From Candidatus Avelusimicrobium intestinale (GTDB lineage: Bacteria > Elusimicrobiota > Elusimicrobia > Elusimicrobiales > Elusimicrobiaceae): a DNA stretch of 64,000 nucleotides. Location: contig CACWYV010000006.1 in NCBI GenBank assembly GCA_902765225.1, positions 1 through 64,000 on the forward strand, written 5' to 3'. The translations under genes were made by a program, and so were the position numbers. This document shows, piece by piece, positions 59,815 to 64,000 of this stretch. Numbering within the stretch: position 1 is the stretch's first letter; every line of letters begins with the position of its first letter. The notes beneath the pieces were generated by a model that searched no databases, was not told the DNA's origin, and saw only the letters and a program-made list of their open reading frames with translations.

Positions 59815-60744
59815 TTATTCTGCTTGTAAATAACTTTCCAAACGGGTCGCAAACTGCGAAGCGGCCTGCTCTCCGACGGCTTGCATCGTTTGTTCCATAG
59901 CCTGCGCCGCATCAGATGCATTGGCACGTTCGTACACACTGAAACGGGCAAACGTAGTGCCGCGCGTCACATCTACCGCGTGGATAGACGCATTACCTAC
60001 GCACTCCACCGCAGCAGCTACTTCCGGCTGGCAACTGCCTTCCAGCACGATATCCACCGTAATGCTGTTATCCGGGTCGGCCCTGTCTGCCGGGGTAACT
60101 CCTACTTTCTGCAAAGCCTGTTCCACTTGTCGGGTGACGGCTGTATTTTCCGGTCCCTGCACATCTACCCCCACAAGTACCTCTTTCATTTTGGCCGTTA
60201 CCAACTGGGCATACGGAGCAAACCGTTCCGCTTGGTACGGTTGATGAGCGGCTGACAAAAACTGGTACGTACCGTCCATCATTTCGCGCCGGACCGCTAA
60301 CGGAGCTGCTTGGCGGGCTACCTTCAGCGCATCCAAGGCATTGGTTTGCGCTGCAAAGGGCGCGGTGATACCGGCTAATTGTTCGTCCAACCAATCCATC
60401 TGCGGTATCAGCACCTGCTCCACTTTCCGCCGCGGTATAACCGCCAACGCGTGGAAACCCGACGAAGGATCATAGGCATCCGGCCACGTCTTTTTGACGC
60501 GGGCGAGTGCCATTAATTCTTCCAACAACGGGTCCGTCTCCAACGCGGGTGCATTTTGGATAAGTTCCCGACGCATCGCATCCAAGGCATCTTGCGCGGC
60601 TGCCTGCGGCGTATCGCCCCGTCCGGCTACCAGGTAATTCTTCTCCATATCATAACCGGCCGCTTGCTGCGAAACGGTATTTTTCCACCCGCCGCACGCC
60701 GCTAAACAGATACTCATAACGGCAAAACAAATAATCTTCTTCAT
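59815..60744 (-). CDS. Lipoprotein of unknown function
   Basis: 309 residues. Signal MKKIICFAVMSICLAACGG with lipobox LAAC. The mature part starts with a segment like LPP20-type lipoproteins (VAGRGDTPQAAAQDALDAMRRELI). The second half has a beta-rich region (VEQALQKVGVTPADRADPD and ITVDIVLEGSCQPEVAAAVECVG) resembling domains of envelope-assembly lipoproteins. AAAGGGG precedes the ATG. First gene of the operon with the FKBP isomerase. Confidence 0.72.
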   Translation of the reverse strand: MKKIICFAVMSICLAACGGWKNTVSQQAAGYDMEKNYLVAGRGDTPQAAAQDALDAMRRELIQNAPALETDPLLEELMALARVKKTWPDAYDPSSGFHALAVIPRRKVEQVLIPQMDWLDEQLAGITAPFAAQTNALDALKVARQAAPLAVRREMMDGTYQFLSAAHQPYQAERFAPYAQLVTAKMKEVLVGVDVQGPENTAVTRQVEQALQKVGVTPADRADPDNSITVDIVLEGSCQPEVAAAVECVGNASIHAVDVTRGTTFARFSVYERANASDAAQAMEQTMQAVGEQAASQFATRLESYLQAE

Positions 60745-60822
60745 ATATAAACCCCTTTTTCCTTTATTATATTACAAAATAAGCCAGTCTGCGGCCGGAA
60801 ATTTTGGAGGCATATAAATCCG

Positions 60823-60851
60823 TTGAAAAACATACACGGATTTTTTATAAT
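60823..60851 (+). promoter_or_regulatory. Near-consensus leaderless promoter
   Basis: TTGAAA (60823-60828), 17-base spacer, TATAAT (60846-60851), then 7 bases to the ATG at 60859. This is the clearest leaderless promoter in the window, and it shows that the longer reading frame beginning at 60823 is not translated. Confidence 0.75.
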
Positions 60852-60858
60852 TATTCTT

Positions 60859-61470
60859 ATGAAAAAATGGATTAAATGGATGGTAGGATATATTGTCATT
60901 TGTTTAGCCGGGCTGGGCACCGGTTACGCTTGTGATAAAGTGAATGTGCCTATGTGGGGGCTGGGGTGCGCGACATTGGCTATCGGGTGGTTTTTATTTG
61001 CGCGCAAGTGGGAATTTTTCCGCCGCGCGGATGTGGTAGTGGGGAAGGTAAGGGAAACCACCTATGTAAGAATGATAAGAAACGTCGCCGGTAATTACCA
61101 CCGCGAAACCATTTCATTTATGTACGAAGGAAAAACTCATTCGGTTACCAGTAAAAGTCATTGGGCGGAACCCGTTGTCGGCCAAAAACGCCTTATAGGA
61201 ATTGAGCCACAAAATCCAGAACGGGTAAAAGTGTGCGAATTAAATACGCCAATCACATCGACACTATTTATCGGGTTGGTAATGCAATTTGGTGCACTAA
61301 GTTGTTGTTGGAAAGGGGCATCGTATATTTTTGTATTCGGCGTCCCCATAGGGTGGGTAGTGTTATGTTACATAGACGAAAAATGGGGCAGCATCAGCCG
61401 CCGCATTTATATAGAAAAATCAAAATGGCCCAAAATCCGCAAATCCCCCCGCCGAAAAAAACAACCCTAA
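60859..61470 (+). CDS. Small membrane protein, DUF3592-like
   Basis: 203 residues from ATG 60859 (MKKWIKWMVGYIVICLAGLG). Two N-terminal membrane helices, a soluble beta stretch (GKVRETTYVRMIRNVAGNY, FMYEGKTHSVTSKSHWAEPVVGQ, IGIEPQNPERVKV), two more helices and a very basic C-terminus (KIRKSPRRKKQP). The beta stretch between helices resembles DUF3592 proteins, whose function is unknown. Confidence 0.62.
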   Translation: MKKWIKWMVGYIVICLAGLGTGYACDKVNVPMWGLGCATLAIGWFLFARKWEFFRRADVVVGKVRETTYVRMIRNVAGNYHRETISFMYEGKTHSVTSKSHWAEPVVGQKRLIGIEPQNPERVKVCELNTPITSTLFIGLVMQFGALSCCWKGASYIFVFGVPIGWVVLCYIDEKWGSISRRIYIEKSKWPKIRKSPRRKKQP

Positions 61471-61534
61471 AATTTTTGAGGCCGTAAACAAAATTTAGTA
61501 CAATAAAGTATCTTATGCAGTAAGGAGCAAACCC

Positions 61535-62293
61535 ATGGGTGGACATTCGCACTGGGCCGGTATCAAACACAAAAAGGCCCTCGTAGACGCCAAAAAAGGC
61601 AAAGTATTTACTAAAATTTTACGGGAAATCACCATCGCCGCCAAAATGAGCGGTGGCAACCCCGACCAAAACCCGCGCTTGCGCAAAGCCGTTGACGACG
61701 CCCGCGCCGCCAATATGCCCTCCGACAACGTCAAACGCGCTATCATGAAAGGTACCGGCCAGTTGCCCGGCGTTTCGTACGAAGAAATCACGTACGAAGG
61801 GTACGGCCCCGGCTCGGTAGCCATTATCGTGGAGTGTACCACCGATAACAAGAACCGCACATTTGCGGAAATCCGCAAAATTTTTACCAGCCACGGCGGG
61901 TCTATCGGTACGGCGGGCTGTGTGTCGTATATGTTCAAGAGCAAGGGAATGATTGTGGTGAACAAAGACGACATCAGCGAAGACGATTTGATGAATCTGG
62001 CGTTGGAAGCCGGTGCGGAAGACGTACGCACGGCAGGGGATGTGTACGAAGTTATTACCAACCCGGATATGAACGAATTGGAAACCGTGAAAAAAGCCAT
62101 TGAAGCTAAAGGCATTACCCCGCAATCGGCCGATTTGACCATGTTGCCGGACACGGACGTCAGCATTACGGACGAACACACCGCGGAAACGCTGATGAAA
62201 ATGTTGGAAGCGTTGGACGACCACGACGATACGAAAAACGTGTACGATAACTCCAACATTGACGAAGCCGTGGCGGCCAAACTCAATGCTTAA
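61535..62293 (+). CDS. yebC: YebC/PmpR (TACO1) family protein
   Basis: 252 residues, full length. Seen: GHSHWAGIKHKKALVDAKKGKVFTK, NPDQNPRLRKAVDDARAANMPSDNVKRAI, YEGYGPGSVAIIVECTTDNKNRT and GCVSYMFKSKG. The family is annotated as a transcriptional regulator; related TACO1/YebC proteins aid translation of difficult sequences. ruvC follows, overlapping by 8 bases, the usual yebC-ruvC order. AAGGAG precedes the ATG. Confidence 0.96.
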   Translation: MGGHSHWAGIKHKKALVDAKKGKVFTKILREITIAAKMSGGNPDQNPRLRKAVDDARAANMPSDNVKRAIMKGTGQLPGVSYEEITYEGYGPGSVAIIVECTTDNKNRTFAEIRKIFTSHGGSIGTAGCVSYMFKSKGMIVVNKDDISEDDLMNLALEAGAEDVRTAGDVYEVITNPDMNELETVKKAIEAKGITPQSADLTMLPDTDVSITDEHTAETLMKMLEALDDHDDTKNVYDNSNIDEAVAAKLNA

Positions 62294-62873
62294 CGGAGCG
62301 GAACAGACCGTTACCGTATTATCCATTGACCCCGGTTTAGACAGAACGGGATGGGCGATATTAACCAGAAACGCCCGTTCCGTTCTTTCTTTAGTGGCGT
62401 GCGGGTTAATCCATACCGATTCTACCCAAGCCCTCCCCCAACGGTTGGAATATATCTTTCACGAGATGCAATACCTGTTGCACACGTATCAACCGCACCA
62501 AATAGCCATGGAACAAAATTTCTTTTTGAAACGGGCCACCACCATGGCCAATACCGTGATGACCCGCGGTGTGATTATCTTGGCATGCGAATTAGAGAAA
62601 AAACCGATTACGTTTTATCCTCCCAAACGTGTCAAAATGATGATTTGCGGCACGGGAACGGCAGACAAAAAACAAGTCCAACGCATGGTGCAACTGACGC
62701 TGAACTTGAATAAAGCCCCCTCGCCTGATGACACAGCGGATGCCGTAGCCATTGGCATATGCCATTTAAAAACAGCTCCGCTCACACGGCAAATCAACGT
62801 AAAAGCGGCTTTCTTGGAAAAACTAAAAGCCGCCAAAGAAACCCAACTCAAAAAAATAACGGCACGCAAGTAA
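62286..62873 (+). CDS. ruvC: Holliday junction resolvase RuvC
   Basis: 195 residues from ATG 62286. Catalytic acids are visible in LSIDPGLDRTGWAI, IAMEQNFFLKRATTMANTV and KAPSPDDTADAVAIGICH. The protein is somewhat longer than usual (about 160-180) because of a Lys-rich tail. A start at 62259 would overlap yebC further. ruvA and ruvB are not in the window. Confidence 0.94.
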   Translation: MLNGAEQTVTVLSIDPGLDRTGWAILTRNARSVLSLVACGLIHTDSTQALPQRLEYIFHEMQYLLHTYQPHQIAMEQNFFLKRATTMANTVMTRGVIILACELEKKPITFYPPKRVKMMICGTGTADKKQVQRMVQLTLNLNKAPSPDDTADAVAIGICHLKTAPLTRQINVKAAFLEKLKAAKETQLKKITARK

Positions 62874-62912
62874 CGTATTTACCTGCGCACCGTTTGAAAA
62901 AATTACTACTTA

Positions 62913-63842
62913 TTATCTATGTTTATTGATAAAAGCGGCGGCCTCTATACCCGCTTTTGCACCGCTTCCCGCCGCAATGATGGCTTGGCGGTAGTGCCGA
63001 TCGGCACAATCGCCGGCGGCAAAAATTCCTTCCACCGTGGTATGGGTCCGTTCATCTGCCACTACTAATCCATCGTCAGTTAGGGCCACCAAAGAATTTT
63101 TCAAAAAATCCGTCTGCGGTACGGCTCCTATCGCCACAAACACGCCCGAAACAGCCAACGTCTTTGTTTCTGCCGTGTGCACATTTTTTACAACCAGCCC
63201 TTCCACCGTATCCGTTCCCAAAATCTTTTCCGGCACCGCATTTAGCACAAACTCTATTTTCGGGTTTTTACGGGCTTGTTCTACCGTTACTTGGTCGGCA
63301 CGGAATCCTTCCCGCCGGTGGACCAAATACACTTTGGGACAAAATTGCGATAAAAACAAGGCATCTTCAAAAGCGGTATTACCGCCCCCTACCACACACA
63401 CCGTTTTGCCACGCATAAAAAACCCGTCGCACGTAGCACAGGCCGAAACCCCTTTTCCGCGCAAACTTCCTTCTTCGGGCAACCCCAACCAACGCGCTTT
63501 AGCCCCGGTAGCAACGATAACACTTTGTGCCGTATACACTTTCCCACCCGCACACGTAACGGTAAACGGCGGGTGCTCGCCTTCTATTTTTTCCACTTCG
63601 TCTGTCGCAAACTCTACTCCCAACCGTTTGCATTGTTTGTGCATAGCGTCCATGAGTTCAAACCCGCCCACTGGATTTACAAAACCGGCGTAATTTTCAA
63701 TTTCATTAGTTTGCAAAAGCTGTCCGCCCGGAGCACTGCCGCCGGCAATTACTGTTTTCACTCCGGCCCGCACCGCATAGATAGCGGCACTGCACCCCGC
63801 TGGCCCTGCCCCGATAACCAGTAGTTCTGTTTGTGTCGTCAT
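62913..63842 (-). CDS. trxB: Thioredoxin reductase (NADPH)
   Basis: 309 residues. FAD-binding start VIGAGPAGCSAAIYAVRAG, redox disulfide ACATCDGFF, NAD(P) loop VVGGGNTAFEDALFLS, and the C-terminal FAD motif GIFAAGDCADRHYRQAIIAAGSG. It reduces thioredoxin with NADPH, or possibly ferredoxin or NADH in anaerobes. Its ATG overlaps the maf stop (ATGA). Confidence 0.96.
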   Translation of the reverse strand: MTTQTELLVIGAGPAGCSAAIYAVRAGVKTVIAGGSAPGGQLLQTNEIENYAGFVNPVGGFELMDAMHKQCKRLGVEFATDEVEKIEGEHPPFTVTCAGGKVYTAQSVIVATGAKARWLGLPEEGSLRGKGVSACATCDGFFMRGKTVCVVGGGNTAFEDALFLSQFCPKVYLVHRREGFRADQVTVEQARKNPKIEFVLNAVPEKILGTDTVEGLVVKNVHTAETKTLAVSGVFVAIGAVPQTDFLKNSLVALTDDGLVVADERTHTTVEGIFAAGDCADRHYRQAIIAAGSGAKAGIEAAAFINKHR

Positions 63843-64000
63843 GCTAAAAACTCCTCATATAATTTTTGAAAAAACTCCACCGGGAACCCCACCACATTGG
63901 TTTTACTTCCCACAATCCGCTCAATAAACGGGTCCTGCTCATCCTGCACGGCATAAGCCCCAGCTTTATCCATATGCTTGCCGGCCAGATGTTCCAGCTG
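63839..64000 (-). CDS. maf: Maf-like nucleotide pyrophosphatase, C-terminal part (runs off the window)
   Basis: Fifty-three codons and a stop: HLAGKHMDKAGAYAVQDEQD, then PFIERIVGSKTNVVGFPVEF. This is the C-terminal Maf signature (DKAGAY, QD and a GSxxNVVG-like end). Maf/YhdE proteins hydrolyse non-canonical or modified NTPs. The start and catalytic N-terminus are outside the window. Coupled to trxB. Confidence 0.9.
   Translation of the reverse strand, partial: QLEHLAGKHMDKAGAYAVQDEQDPFIERIVGSKTNVVGFPVEFFQKLYEEFLA

Overview
The window looks like a chromosomal segment of a strictly fermentative, anaerobic, diderm bacterium. The best guess is a gut member of the Elusimicrobiota (Elusimicrobium relatives). 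The guess rests on pilins of the [24 protein letters not shown] type, a pilin-like domain fused to an RDD membrane domain, pyruvate:ferredoxin oxidoreductase next to ATP-type PEP carboxykinase and an aspartate-type aminotransferase, and a trimeric [FeFe] hydrogenase. Outer-membrane proteins, lipoproteins and Lgt show two membranes. The phylum is an inference; no 16S gene is present.

Layout. 1-3.9 kb: end of a pilin gene, then a glycan cluster (glycosyltransferase, flippase, frameshifted radical SAM protein) behind tRNA-His. 4-7.2 kb: four-gene operon of outer-membrane barrel, cytoplasmic histidine kinase, coiled-coil protein and AI-2E-type permease. 7.3-11.3 kb: exported phosphoesterase-like protein with decayed metal ligands, tRNA-Leu, secG, MORN-like protein with ispE, tRNA-Gln. 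11.3-20.4 kb: PTS EIIBC, sigma factor, tRNA-Arg, SWIB protein, pckA, aminotransferase, Mrp ATPase, RDD-pilin fusion, tRNA-Ser. 20.4-28.5 kb: pyruvate:ferredoxin oxidoreductase with a triplicated 3' end, a membrane protein and an exported TldE/TldD-like pair. 28.6-33.1 kb: tRNA-Thr, yajC-secD-secF, acyltransferase. 33-37 kb: possible small RNA, ComB-QueC fusion, lipoprotein, rlmN. 37-45.7 kb: sugar phosphomutase, enolase, divIC-like gene, hydrolase, lgt, pseudouridine synthase, OmpA lipoprotein, SirB1-like, NfeD and SPFH proteins. 45.9-56.5 kb: EAL phosphodiesterase, phosphopentomutase, thioredoxin-fold protein, hydrogenase operon, ion transporter. 56.6-64 kb: Lys/Ala-rich exported protein, pilin with a C10 tract, envelope operon with an FKBP isomerase, yebC-ruvC, trxB-maf.

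Metabolically, enolase, the PTS permease, PFOR, the NADH/ferredoxin-type hydrogenase, PEP carboxykinase and the aminotransferase fit sugar fermentation that disposes of electrons as H2, with carbon also passing through C4 acids to amino acids.

The most unusual signal is a family of 150-200 bp structured repeats directly downstream of three of the six tRNA genes (Gln, Ser, Thr). Each copy carries an inverted and a direct copy of the T-arm of the tRNA beside it, around a conserved core. Two hairpins have invariant loops (CTGC and GTCA) and stems that differ fully but compensate between copies. No description of this element is known to me. A second genome-level signal is that at least eight genes appear leaderless: a -10 box lies 6-9 nt from the ATG and no ribosome-binding site is visible.
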